This document shows, piece after piece, positions 1 through 11,600 of a stretch of DNA of 64,000 bases. The first letter of the stretch is position 1, and each line of letters opens with the position of its first letter. The position numbers and the translations under genes are program-made. Under the pieces are notes generated by a model. It ran no database searches. It was not told the origin of the DNA and was given only the letters and a program-made list of their open reading frames with translations. Location of the stretch: the NCBI RefSeq assembly GCF_037176765.1, contig NC_090034.1, forward strand, positions 91,287,000 through 91,350,999, read 5' to 3'. Source of the stretch: Anolis sagrei. Taxonomy: Eukaryota > Chordata > Lepidosauria > Squamata > Anolidae.

Positions 1-39
1 GCAAGAATCAGGCCTTCTGTCTCCTTCTTCAGGGTTCCA

Positions 40-49
40 TTCGTGTATT

Positions 50-100
<51 letters not shown>

Positions 101-101
101 T
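40..101. repeat. (TTTA)n microsatellite
   Basis: Near-pure four-base repeat. Confidence 0.9.
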
Positions 102-195
102 AGGGTACTAGCTGTGCCCTGCCACATGTTACTGTGGTCTATAGTAAGAATTTTCGAAGTAGAGGTAGATATCTGAACTATTATGAAAGTGAGGT

Positions 196-525
196 ACCTA
201 CCTATTCCTTCCCCCTTTTTCTTCCCCTTCCCCTTTCTCTCCTTTCTTCCTTCTCTACCTTTTTCTTTCATTCCTTCTTTCGCTCTTTGGTTTCATCCTT
301 CCTTCTCTCTTTCCTTCCTTCCCTCCCCTTCTCTACTTCTTTGTCTCCTTTCTTCCCTCCCTGTTTCCTTCCTTCTTTCCCTTTTTATTTCCTTTTCTCC
401 TTCCTTCCTTCTTTATCTTTTTCCTGCCTTTCCTTTCTTTTTTCTTTCCTATTTTCTCTTTTTCCTTCTTTCGGTACCTCTTTCCTTCCTTCCTTCTCTC
501 CTTCCTTCCTGTCCGTTCTCCCCCA
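196..525. repeat. C/T-rich (CCTT)n-like tract
   Basis: Polypyrimidine stretch of about 330 bases; long ORFs across it are artefacts of the repeat. Confidence 0.85.
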
Positions 526-595
526 ATACCATGGTAGAGTCCCTTCTAACTCTATTCTATGAGTCTATTTAATATAGTAATATATAGTAGCATTG

Positions 596-862
596 GAGGG
601 AAGGATACTAGAGACAAAGTTGAAGTACTTTGGCCACATCATGAGGAGACAGGAAAGCCTAGAGAAGACAATTATGTTGGGGAAAGTGGAAGGCAAAAGG
701 AAGAGGGGCCGACCAAGGACAAGATGGATGGATGGCATCCTTGAAGTGACTGGACTGACCTTGAAGGAGCTGGGGGTGGTGACGGCTGACAGGGAGCTCT
801 GGCGTGGGCTGGTCCATGAGGTCACGAAGAGTCGGAGACGACTGAACAACAACAACAAATAT
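596..862 (+). mobile_element. BovB/RTE LINE 3' end
   Basis: Translates with the reverse-transcriptase C-terminal motif KLKYFGHIMRR, then GKVEGKRKRGRPRTRW, and ends KSRRRLNN followed by a short (CAA)n tail, as BovB copies do. 5'-truncated. Confidence 0.75.
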
Positions 863-1040
863 AGTAGCAACATTATATTATATAGTAGTATATATAAAAT
901 AATATATATTATATATATGTATTATATAGAAATATATATAATAGAAATATATGAATTATTGTTGTGTGTGTGTGTGTGTGTGTATCACCAACCAGTGATC
1001 CAACATCCATCCATATGTGTGTGTGTGTATGCGCACATGC
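858..1040. repeat. TA-rich and (TG)n microsatellites
   Basis: ATATA-rich tract to about 955, then GT repeats at 961-983 and 1015-1028. Confidence 0.85.
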
Positions 1041-1310
1041 GCATGTGTGCATGTGTCTACACTGCCATATATTCCAGTCCTAAGTAGATAATCTGGATTT
1101 TACATGGCAGTGTGGAAGGATTGACTTTGGGTGCATCTACACTGTAGATTTAATAAAGGAGAATGAAGCTGGTGAGGGGAGGAGAAAATCTATTTTCTGT
1201 CGTTTTGAAAGTGGTTTTTGGCATATGTAAGCATGAGTCCCCTTTTGGGGGGGGGGAGGGCAGGGTATAAATATAGGAAATAAATCTATATAAATAAAAA
1301 TGTAATGTTC

Positions 1311-1563
1311 AATGTGTTGTCGAAGGCTTTCATGGCTGGAATCACTCAGTTCTTGTGGGTTTTTTCGGGCTATATGGCCATGTTCTAGAGGCATTTCTCC
1401 TGACGTTTCGCCTGCATCTATGGCAAGCATCCTCAGAGGTGAGGTGCAAGCATCCTCAGAGGTGACCTCACCTCTGAGGATGCTTGCCATAGATGCAGGC
1501 GAAACGTCAGGAGAAATGCCTCTAGAACATGGCCCTATAGCCCGAAAAAACCCACAAGAACTG
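1311..1563. mobile_element. Penelope-like foldback (inverted 3' ends)
   Basis: Two arms of about 120 bases in inverted orientation, sharing TCTAGAGGCATTTCTCCTG. Flanked by a perfect 12-bp target duplication AATGTAATGTTC (1299-1310 and 1564-1575). Confidence 0.75.
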
Positions 1564-2249
1564 AATGTAATGTTCGTTTGTGGGATTAACAGAACTCAGA
1601 AACCACTGGACACCTAACCACCCAATGTATGTCCTTAACTCAAAAAAAATTGATTTTGTCATTTGGGAGTTGTAGTTGCTGGGATTTATAGTTTACGTAT
1701 AATCAAAGAACATTCTGAACCCCACCAACAATGGAATTGAACCAAACTGGGCACACAGTTCTCCCATGACCAACAGAAAATACTGGAAGGGTTTGGTGGG
1801 CAGTGTCCTTTGGTTTTAGAGTTGTAGTTCACCTACATCCAAAGATCACTGTGGACTCAAACAATATTGGATCTGGACCAAACTTGGCACAAATATTCCA
1901 TATGGCCAAATGTGAACACTGGTAGAGTATGGGGGAAATAGAATCTTGACATTTGGGAGTTGTAGTTGCTGGGATTTGTAGTTCACCTACAATCACAGAG
2001 CATTCTGAACCCCATCAACGATAGAATTGGGCCAAACCTTTTCAGAGCGGCGCCCATTGCTTGTTCTTGGCTGGGAATGGAACAGGAGGTGCCTCGTGGC
2101 TGCGGAGGGCAGAGAGTGCAGCAGAAGATCCCTGATGGCGAAGAGGGGGGGTGTGCGCTCTTGGCGGCGGAGGCGGCGCCGGATGGGCATGGCCAGGCAA
2201 TGCTGGCTTCCCTGGTGGCTTCCTGGGAGGCTTCTCCCTCCCACACGGG

Positions 2250-2395
2250 AGGGAAGGAAGGAAGAAGGAAAGGAAGAGAGGGAAGGAGGGAGGGGAAGGG
2301 AGGGAAGGAAGGAAGGGGAAGGGGAGAGAAAGGGGGAAAGGGAAGGAAGGAAGGAAGGAAGGAAGGAAGGAAGGAAGGAAGGAGAGAGGGAGGGA
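2250..2395. repeat. (GGAA)n-like purine tract
   Basis: GGAA-rich stretch; overlapping ORFs are not genes. Confidence 0.85.
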
Positions 2396-2799
2396 GAAGC
2401 CTGGCCCGGCACCACCCCGGACAATGCTGCTCTGGTGGGAGAGAGAGAAATGCCGCTGGCGCAAGCGGCGAGGGGCTTTGCACGAGGCCTGGTCAGGCCG
2501 CACAGGCCGCATCTGGCTGCGGTGAGGGAGGGAGCTGGGTGCTGCTCGTTGTGCCAGTTCTATTTGTATGGCCGTGCGTGCGCACGCGTTTGTCTCTCCG
2601 TGCTGTAATGGCTACTCTCCCCTTGTGTGGATTTTTGGGGTTTCTGCTGTTTCTTTGGGGTTTTTTTTTTTGAGTGGAGGACATAAATTGGACTGTTAGG
2701 TGTCTTGTGTCCAAATTTGGTGTCAATTCCCCCAGTGGTTTTTTAGTTCTGATGGTAGCACAAACGAACATTACATTTTTATTTATATAGATTGGGTGA

Positions 2800-4095
2800 C
2801 AACCTGTTCTCGGCAGGGTTACACTCCCCCTGAGGACACAGTATTGCAGTCTGGGGGTTTTCCTGGAGTCATTGATGATGCTTGATGCTCAGGTGTCTGT
2901 GGTGGCTGGGAGAACCTTCACACAGTTAAAACTGGTGTCCCAGCAGCCACCGTACTTTGAAAAGCCTGACTTGGCCACAGTGGTCCATGCCTTAGATCAG
3001 GGGTCCTCAAACTAAGGCCCGGGGACCAGATGCAGCCCTCCAAGGTCATTTAACCAGCCCTCACTTAGGGTCAACCTAAGTCTGAAATGACTTGAAAGCA
3101 CACAACAACAACAACAACAATCCTATCGCATCATCCGAAAGCAGGCCCACACTTCCCATTGAAATACTAATAATGTTATATTTGTTAAAATTGATCTTCA
3201 TTTTAATTATTTATTGTTTTTAAGTGTTTTTTGCACTACAAAAAAGATATGTGCAGTGTGCATAGAAATTCATTCATGTTTTTTTCAAATTATAATCTGG
3301 CCCTCCAACGGTTTGAGGGACTGTGAACTGGCCCTCTGTTTAAAAAGTTTGAGGACCACTGCCTTAGATACATCTAGAATGGACTAATGCAATGCACTCT
3401 ACGTGGGGCTGTCTTTGAAGATGGCTTGGAAACTGCAGTTAGTGGAAAGGTCAGCAGCCAGATTCCTAACTGGGGCTGGTCATAGGGAGTATATATACCT
3501 CTATTGAAGCAGCTCCACTGGCTGCTGACAAGTTTCCAGGCCCAATTCAAAGTTTAGGTTATCACCTATAAAGCCCTATACAACCTAGCTTCGAGATCGC
3601 ATCTTCTTCTATGAACCAGTGTGGGCACTGAGATCTGCTGGGAAGACCCTTCTCTTGGTCCCACCTCTGTCTCAAGTATGGTTGGTGGGGATGAGAGAGA
3701 GGGCCTTCTCAGTGGTGCCCCCCTCCCCCAGCTCTGGAATGCCCTCCCTAAAGAGATTAGGCTAGCCGCCACTCTTTTATCTAATCTGAAAATGTGTTTT
3801 TTTTAAACAGGCCTTAAACCTGGATTAGAATTTTAATGGTTAGAGTTGAGGCACTTTGGATAGTTACTTGAAGACAGCCATTTTATCCGCAGGTGCTGCT
3901 GCATTCTATGGAATTTTGAATCTTATGTGTGATGTTTTATGTGTAATTGATGTGTAAATGTATGTTTTTACTGTTTTTTATATGCTTATGTATTGTGTAT
4001 TTCTGTGTGTGGCACCTTGGAGTGCTTTTGTGAATCACTCCAAGTCCCTTCGGAGAGATGGTGACAGGATATAAATAAAGTTTTATTGTTTGTTT
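2800..4095 (+). mobile_element. L2-like LINE 3' part
   Basis: Contains diverged matches to the RT C-terminus of the better copy at 51.3 kb (AGCAGCTCCACTGGCTGC; the GAGAAGGCC-type motif) and a 3' end with GGATATAAATAAAG. Split by a hAT copy at 2998-3361. Confidence 0.65.
2998..3361. mobile_element. hAT nonautonomous element, 364 bp
   Basis: Imperfect terminal inverted repeats CAGGGGTCCTCAAACT and AGTTTGAGGACCACTG; perfect 8-bp target duplication CCTTAGAT (2990-2997, 3362-3369). Confidence 0.85.
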
Positions 4096-4871
4096 TATTT
4101 TAGATAAAAAGAGGAGACAGAATGACTTGTGGCTACTAAATGATTTGTGGATAAGATACTTTAAAGTTGTTTTGTGATTTTATATATAATAGTATAGATA
4201 TATAGTGTTGCTATTTGATTTTCATTAGGTAAATCAGTGTTTGAAACCTCAGATGCCACTTTTCATTTTCCCACTACATGTTTGCAGCTGGTTTTCTCTC
4301 AAATCTCATTCCTTCAGGCTCATCCCTTTCACTTCAATGCTTCTTCATAAACCTGATTCTGCTCAATTAAGGATTATGTCACATTTATGACACTATGATG
4401 GCCCCATGTAACCAATCAGGAGAAACACTGGCTACAAGTGGACAGACAGAAGCAATCAGGTTTGGTTAAGTACAGCAGAAGTCAGAATTTGCTGACTGTT
4501 TCTGTTGGCTCCAAGCAATATAGCCACCATGTCACCTGAGGACTTTAGTTGAATCAAGTGACTTTGCTACTCTTTTAAGCCTTAAAAACTGTTTGTAAAA
4601 AGATGCTAATTACTGATAAGCGAAATTGAGAAAATGAACATTATCAGTAAAAGGGCATCTAGTTGAATGAGCATCCTGTATACATAAAGCATTTGACTGT
4701 CATGTTGTAGATCAGAAAAATGAGCCAAAAACATAATGTTCTTGGCATGGACACTAGGTGCAGATAAAGCACAGACACTTGAAGAGAGTCTTTGAAGTCC
4801 TATCAAGAAGATTCTGTCTAAGCACTGATTCAAACTTGACCAAGCATGCAACTGAATGAGGTGGCAAAATC
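4096..4871. other. No recognised feature
   Basis: AT-rich unique sequence; the short ORFs here have no splice or homology support. Confidence 0.5.
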
Positions 4872-4874
4872 TTA

Positions 4875-5022
4875 TGACCCTTCCACACAGCCCTATATCC
4901 CAGAATATCAAGGCAGAAATCCTACATTATCTGAGTGTGGACTCAGATAACCCAGTTCAAAGCAGATATTGTGGGATTTTCTGCCTTGATATTCTGGGAT
5001 ATAGGGATGTGTGGAAGAGCCC
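4875..5022. mobile_element. PIF/Harbinger-like palindromic MITE, copy 1
   Basis: 148-bp foldback with ends near CCCTTCCACACAGCCC; 3-bp duplication TTA (4872-4874, 5023-5025). Confidence 0.65.
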
Positions 5023-5168
5023 TTAGAGGAGCAGAATGAATATTGTGCTTGTCTGAGGTCTATACTATTGAATGCTGCCTTTGATCAAAGAAGAATCCCA
5101 GCATAGTAAAAGTCCAGCTATTGTAGTCATTATTCCTTCGTCTTCTTCCTCTTCCTCTCTCCTCTTCA

Positions 5169-5303
5169 GGCCCTTCCACACAGCCCTATTTCCCAGAATA
5201 TCAAGGCAGAAAATCCCACAATATCTGCTTTGAACTGGGTTATCTGAGTCCACACACAGATAAAGTGGGATTTCCTTCCTTGATATTTTGGGATATAGGG
5301 CTC
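5169..5303. mobile_element. PIF/Harbinger-like palindromic MITE, copy 2 (right end lost)
   Basis: Same foldback, running into a CTCCTC repeat before the right terminus. Confidence 0.6.
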
Positions 5304-5334
5304 CTCCTCCTCCTCCTCTTCTTTTTCATGTATC

Positions 5335-7256
5335 AATTTTTCTCTCCATAAGGATCATCAAACCAATTAACATTAAAAGCATAACAAAACAATTTTAAAT
5401 GTATACATATACAAAAATTAAAACAGTATTAAACATCATTAGTGTTAAAAACAATTAAGTTAAATCCATAAAACATTTTGAAAAATGCAGCATCCCCTGA
5501 CATGATCTTTAAAACCTTTATCCTTTAAAGCCTATCTGAATAAAAGGGTTTTAGCCTGCCACTGGAAGCACAGCAGGGAGGGGGCCATTCTGGCTTCCCT
5601 GGGCAGGGAGTTCTAGAGTCAAGGGGCAGCCACTGAGAAGGCTCTCTCATTCCCACCAACCGAGCTTGAGATGGAGGTGGGACCAAAAGACGGGCCTCTT
5701 CTGAAGATCTCAGGGCCTGGGGAGGTTTGTATAAAGGGATACAGTCAGCCAAATAGCCTGGATCTGGACCATCTAGGGCTTTAAAGGTCATAACCGGCAC
5801 TTTGAATTGAGCTTGGAAACAGACTGGCAGCCAGTGGAGCTGCTGCAAAAGAAGGGTTGTCCACTCCCTGTAGCCAGCCCCAGTGAGAAACCTGACTGCA
5901 GCTCTTTGGACCAGCTGAAGTTCCCAAGCACTCTTAAGAGGCAGTTCAATGTAGAACGTATTGCAGACATTATGTAACTAAAGCATGTACCATTATGGCC
6001 AAATCTGGCTTCTCAAGGAACAGGTACTGTTTGTGCACAAGTTTTAATTGTGCAAAGGCCCTCCTGTACATCGCCAATACCTGGGCCTCCAGGTTCAATG
6101 CCAAGTCCAGGAGAACCTCAAATTCCAGGCCTGTGTTTTCAAGGCCATTGTGATCCCATCCAGCATAGGCTGGATCCCTATTCCCTGATCTTCCTTCCAA
6201 TTGACCAGAATACCTCTGTCTTGTTTGGATTAAGTTTCAATTTGTTTCCCCTCATCCAGTCCATTATTGATGACAGACACTGGCTTAGGGTCAGGACTAC
6301 TTCATTGGCCTTAGGTAGAAAGTAGGTCTGGGTAACAACGGAAAAATTTGTTTCTAAAATCAATTTGTATTTGGGGGGTTTTTTTGTTTCGATATTTAAA
6401 ATAATTACAAAATTTTCCTTTTAAAAAGTTCGATATTTACGAAATTTCGTAAATGTGAAAAAAAATTACAAAACATTAACTAATCGATTTCCGAAACAAT
6501 AACGAATCGATTCGTTAATGGCGGATGCGACCGCGAAATACGCTAAAAAACCTCCAAAAACTTCTGAAGCTTCCCTCTCCCTCTGTTGTTGACTGTTGGT
6601 GTGATATTATAATTTTTTTTCACTAATTAAACAAAAAACTTGCCCCAGACATGTGGAAATAATAACGAAACGACCTCAGAACAACAACGAAACGAATACA
6701 ATAACGAAATACGAAGCATTTACAAAACGTGTTTAAAAATTCGTTTTTTAAAAAAATTGCTCCAGAATGGTTCGTTATCGTTTTGTAATTGGAAAAATTA
6801 ACGAATTATTAACGAATTACGAATTAACGAAACGAAACCGCCCAGCCCTAGTAGAAAGGAGTAATAGAGTTGGGTGTCATCAGCATATAGGTGGCACTGC
6901 ACTCCCAAATGTCAGATGACATCTCCAAGCAGTTTCATGTATATGTTAAACAGCATGGAGGACAAAACAGAACCCCGGGGATCTCCATAGGACAATGGCC
7001 AGGGGTTTGAACAGGAGTCCTTAGCATCACCTTCTGGGTAAGACCCTCTAGGAAGGAACAGAGCCACTGTAACAGTGAGAACACCCCAGAGGAAACCATG
7101 ATCAATGGTATTGAAAGCCACCCAGAGATCCTAGAGAATCAACAGGGACACACTCCTCTGGTCTGTCTCTGCTTAGGTCATCCACCAAGGCAACTAACGC
7201 TGTCTTTGTCCCATAGCCAGGCCTGAAACCAGATTGAAATGGATCTTGCTATCATA
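5335..7256 (-). mobile_element. L2-like LINE, antisense, interrupted by a hAT MITE
   Basis: Minus-strand fragments match the L2-like RT and C-terminal region (for example LFNIYMKLLGDVI near 6915-6950 and LNPNKTEVFWS near 6200). The MITE at 6323-6850 splits it; the reading frames are decayed. Confidence 0.7.
6323..6850. mobile_element. hAT MITE rich in TTCGTTA, copy 1 (528 bp)
   Basis: Ends TAGGTCTGGGTAACAACGG and CGCCCAGCCCTA; perfect 8-bp target duplication GTAGAAAG (6315-6322, 6851-6858). Confidence 0.85.
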
Positions 7257-8540
7257 TGCCCATTTGAGGACCCTTGAAGAAGAAGATTGGAGAATTATCG
7301 CTTTCTGAAGTGAGGCTCTGGATTTGGAAAATGCAATGTCACTTCTAGGCCCTGAAAGCTGGTCATTGTGGGGCCATTTTTCATACCTGCACCTTTCTCT
7401 ATAGGCTGTGCAAGCACACCTGATATGTCAGGAAGTGGTATCATGTTGCTTCCAGGTTCGTTTTCCAGAGATCATTGTGGTGTAGCAGTTTTTAGGGACA
7501 TTTGGTCTTGAAAGGTTGTTAGGGTGCATTTTATGACAGCTTAAAGGCTTTTTTAGTGTTTTCTTCTATGGGAATTTGTGATCCATATGCCATACTTTCA
7601 GCACACTGGGCTAAAGACACTGGATAGCCAAGTTAAAGTAGCCAAGTTTAATTTGGCCTAGTAAGCACTGAATGTCCAGATCTTGACAGTGTAGGACAGT
7701 CAGTCTAAAACAATATTGCATCACTCAGTAAAAAAGACAACAGTTGACAGCAATAGATAAAGAGGGGAAGACCATATTACCGATGCAAAGTCTCAGTAAT
7801 GGAAGCCACAGCCCTGAGCTTGCAAGACCAAAGCAGGGCTGTTCATGACCAGGACTTCTGGACATCTTTCATTTGTAGTGATGTCAAGCATCAAAGGTCA
7901 CTTGTTAGCAACTCCCGTCCCCGTCCCCTGTCCCCCAAATCATAAATTGAGATTTTAAAATAGATGATAATTTTTATTTAGTGATAAGCATTGCTAATGG
8001 TTTTATCCTCATACAAGATCCTCTTGGCCACGCACTGTGTTGCCATTTCCCAACAACTTGGTGAAATTGGCTGCTTCTAAAGAAAGACTACGGATAGCTT
8101 TGTAGTCTTCTTGGTCTTTGTTTAGTGCTCAGAGATGCACATTACACTGGATTGGTTGAAGAGAGTTATGTGTTTGTGTGTGCAATGAAAATGTTTCTGC
8201 ATGCTGTAAAATAGCTATTTTGAATGATCAGTATTTACAATGTTATTATTTTTAAGAGAAAGAATATACCTTGAATCCTGTTCTAAACCTCTGCACTGAT
8301 CAATATATTGACTCAATAGGCAACAATTGATTCAGTGAATATCTTCTACCTGGGTCTAACTAAGAAGATTTCGTATGCTGATAACCTCCAGAAAAGCAGA
8401 CAATGGCATGATTTATCTTTTGTTATTTTTTCTTTTAGCTTTAAGCATGATGCAAAACTGTTCCCAATATTTCCTGATAGAGAAAGAAAACAGATAGTAG
8501 GTGACAATGAAAGCATTAGGTTTGATCAGCGGGGCCTGCC
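7257..8540. other. Gene 1 upstream region, nothing else recognised
   Basis: No repeat family identified; an acceptor-like T-rich tract ends near 8438. Confidence 0.4.
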
Positions 8541-8548
8541 AAATCAGG

Positions 8549-8555
8549 TATAAAA
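8549..8555 (+). promoter_or_regulatory. TATA box of gene 1
   Basis: TATAAAA lies 75 bases before the ATG of the signal-peptide exon. A start site about 28-30 bases downstream (near 8578) would give a 5' UTR of about 45 bases in the same exon. A strong acceptor-like tract (T-rich, ending TTTTAG near 8438) lies further upstream, so a spliced 5' UTR from a more distant promoter cannot be excluded. Confidence 0.6.
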
Positions 8556-8623
8556 TGTAGCTGTTCAGGGCAAAGTGCCACTCAAAGAGCGTCAAGGTCT
8601 GGAAGAGTCTGAGAGTGACAAAG

Positions 8624-8680
8624 ATGCTGCGGATCTTTTTAGTGGTTCTCCTCTTTTCTCTGGCCTCTGCAAATGCTTGG
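8624..8680 (+). CDS. Gene 1 exon 1: signal peptide
   Basis: Codes [19 protein letters not shown], then donor GTAAGA. It has a basic residue, a hydrophobic core and a small-residue cleavage region (S-A-N-A). The first ATG is at 8624; an in-frame GTG at 8615 is not a plausible start. 57 nt, ends in phase 0. Confidence 0.85.
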
Positions 8681-11600
8681 GTAAGAGGGAATCAATCCTA
8701 TGGGTTGGAACAACATTTCAGTTGGTGCCTCAAAAGACCTAGATCCCTTAGGACAGTGGTGGTAGTATTTGCAACCCCCAAGTTCTTGACAGACTTAACT
8801 TTAAAGTTTTTTAACTGAGTTAATGATAAACTTCTGAGTCAACAATTCCATATGGTTTTAAGACCAGATTACAAATGTGCAACTTCCAATTGTCCAGATT
8901 TGGCAGGAATAGTCAATCCTCCAGCACCCCTCTTTTTCAGCTGCTCTTCTTCTTCCACTTTCTTTTTTGTCCTCAGATTATTTTAAGTTATTGGGAACTG
9001 AATTTAAAGTGCAAATATTTTTATTTCTAAATTAGTCACTCATTTTGATTTAATTTTGCTGGCCTTTACTACGCTTTACAGATTTAATGTTTGCAGATCA
9101 GCCCAGTTCAAAATTTCAGGCTATGAACCCGACCTAGACATCACTGGGAAACCTGTTGCAGACAGGAGCAATTTCAGGTTTGGCGAGGCTATTACTGAAG
9201 TGGATCTTGGCAGGATTAACTGGTAGCAGCAATGGGAACTTGCAGCAGGCTGGGTATTTGGTCTTCTTGCTCCAATGATTTCCTATGATGTTCATGATGT
9301 AGCATTAATTCGGGTGCACTGAATACCAATTTAAATTGTATCTCAGGTTTTTAAAGCATTAAATAAGGCGCAGACAACTATTGGCAGATATTTTCTATGA
9401 AAGTACATACCCAAATACAAAAATGGCCATCAAAGGAGGGAAGAAAGGAAGGGACGGAGGGAGGGAATCTTTATAACTGCAGAGCAATGGTGTTTAGATT
9501 CTCCACCCAATACTGTGTGAGAGAAGAACTGCCTAAAGCAGTGGTTCCCAACCTGCGGTCCGTGGACCACCAGTGATCCACAAGACCAAATATATGGTCC
9601 ACGGCCTCACCATTACTACACCATTGCCTTGAAACTACATAGCAATGAGAACAACTCGTCTTGCGAAACCCTCTTATAATTCCAAGGCAATGGGGATGTT
9701 GGGAAGGGAGAGACTGACTACCCACGCAAGATCACTACTGCCACATGAGCTCTAGATTATTAAATATGGTTTTCTGTGGGTGAGCAGATTGTGACTACTG
9801 GATGGCATATGGTCTGTATCAGAAACTAGAGCTGATGTGATCTATCCAATGCAATTTTCTGAATCAGCACCCCAAATAACCAAACCAGATCTAAAGTTAA
9901 CCAAAGACTGATTCATAACCCTTTTGTTGGAGAATGGTCCCTGGTCAAGTGGTCCCTGGTCAAAAAAAGGTTGGGGGCCACTGGTCTAAAGAGAGGGCAA
10001 AAGACCTGTGAGAAGTCCCAATAGACTGGAGGAGAAGCCACACCTCCAGAATCTTGTCTTCTTCTATGTCTCTTTTAAACTATCCACCTAATAAGTGACG
10101 ATAATGAAGAGTTTATTTTACAGGACTCTGGAGATGATGATGGTGATGATGATGATGAATTCGATATATCAGTAAGTTAAATAAAACTAAATGTTAGATA
10201 CAATGGTTTTGTTCCAAAAGTCTGAAATCCAACCAGGGTAAAGAAAACACATTTATTCTCCTCAGTTCCCATACTTCTGAAATAATGATTTCTCAATCAT
10301 ATCTCCCGTTTTCTTCTAAAGCATGAGTTTGCCACCTTGGATCTTTAGGTGTTGATGGACTTCAAATCTCAAAAACTGCAGAAAATTCTGGGAAATTAAG
10401 TCCAAAATTATTTAGAGACATTGGATTAGAAAACACGGTTCTAAGGAGTGAGAGGAAGCCTACTTAACACGTTCACCTCACTTTAATTTTCATAACAACC
10501 GTGACAAAGTTGGAACTAAGAAAGAACTCCTCCAGATTAGAAAATGGGTGAAGAGGCTGTCATTCTTGTGGGTTTTCAATCTCAATTATAGGTTCATGGA
10601 ACTGGAAATGGTGATCATTAATACAGATGAATAAAACTAGATAATTGTTCAGGATTCATTATAATTACTTAGGCAGTATCTTCATCAAGCAATACTTGTC
10701 CTAGATACTAGGCCTGGGTAACAACGGAAAAATTTGTTTCTAAAATCGATTTGTTTTTTGGGGGGTTTTGCGTTTTGATATTTAAAAGAATTCCGAATTT
10801 ATTTTTTTTTAAAAAAGTTCAATATTTACGAAATTTCGTAAATGGTAAAAAAATTACAAAACAATAACGAAACAATAACGAAACAATAACGAATCGATTC
10901 GTTAATGGCGGACGCGACCGCGCAATACGCTAAAAAACCTCCAAATGGGACAGGGGGAACTTCTGAAGCTTCCCTCTCCCTCTGTTGTTGACTGTTGGTG
11001 TGATATTATAAATTTTTTTCACTAATTAAACAAAAAACAACTATAAAACTTGCCCCAGACATGCGGAAATAATAACGAAACGACCTCAAACCAATAACGA
11101 AACGAATACATAACGAAATACGAAGCATTTACGAAACGAATTGAAAAATTTGTTTCGTTTTTAAGCTGCTCCAGAATGGTTCGTTATCGCTTCGTTAACA
11201 AAAAAAACGAATTTTTAACGAATTATGAATTAACGAAACGAAACCGCCCAGCCCTACTAGATACCGCAGCTGGAGTCCACAGTATTTATTATTTATTTAT
11301 TTATTTATTTGCTTTTCTTCTATACCGCATATATCAGCCTGATACGGCGACTCTATGCGGTTTACAGTGCGATTAATAACAATTACAATAAATAGGACAT
11401 AACATACACAGACATACAACAAATAATCATCTACGCCTGGATGAAATCAGATCTCGCTCTCATAATCCTTTAGCCATTCCTTGTTCAGTAATGCCGTCAT
11501 TGTGAGTTCAATTGCATTGTTGACCGAATGCCTGTTCGTAGAGCCATGTCTTGGTCCTCCTCCGGAACGCTAGCAACGAAGGGGCCTGCCTGATGTCCAC

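Larger units (their letters stand above)
1284..2792. mobile_element. Nonautonomous DNA element with ATCTATATAAATAAAAATG inverted ends
   Basis: Left end at 1284 and its inverted match ending 2792. Inside are a Penelope foldback (1311-1563), a SPIN-like inner segment (about 1640-2040), a GGAA repeat and GC-rich filler. A related right end sits at about 14585-14706. Class not determined. Confidence 0.5.

Noticed and set aside
134-572. Two overlapping long plus-strand ORFs
   Set aside because: They are translations of a C/T repeat, giving Ser/Phe/Pro runs in more than one frame.
1966-2673. ORFs of 100-235 codons on both strands
   Set aside because: Driven by a GGAA/CCTT repeat and GC-rich filler inside a transposable element; open in several frames at once.
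8615-8623. GTG as an earlier start of gene 1
   Set aside because: The ATG at 8624 gives a proper signal peptide; a GTG start is not expected in a vertebrate mRNA.
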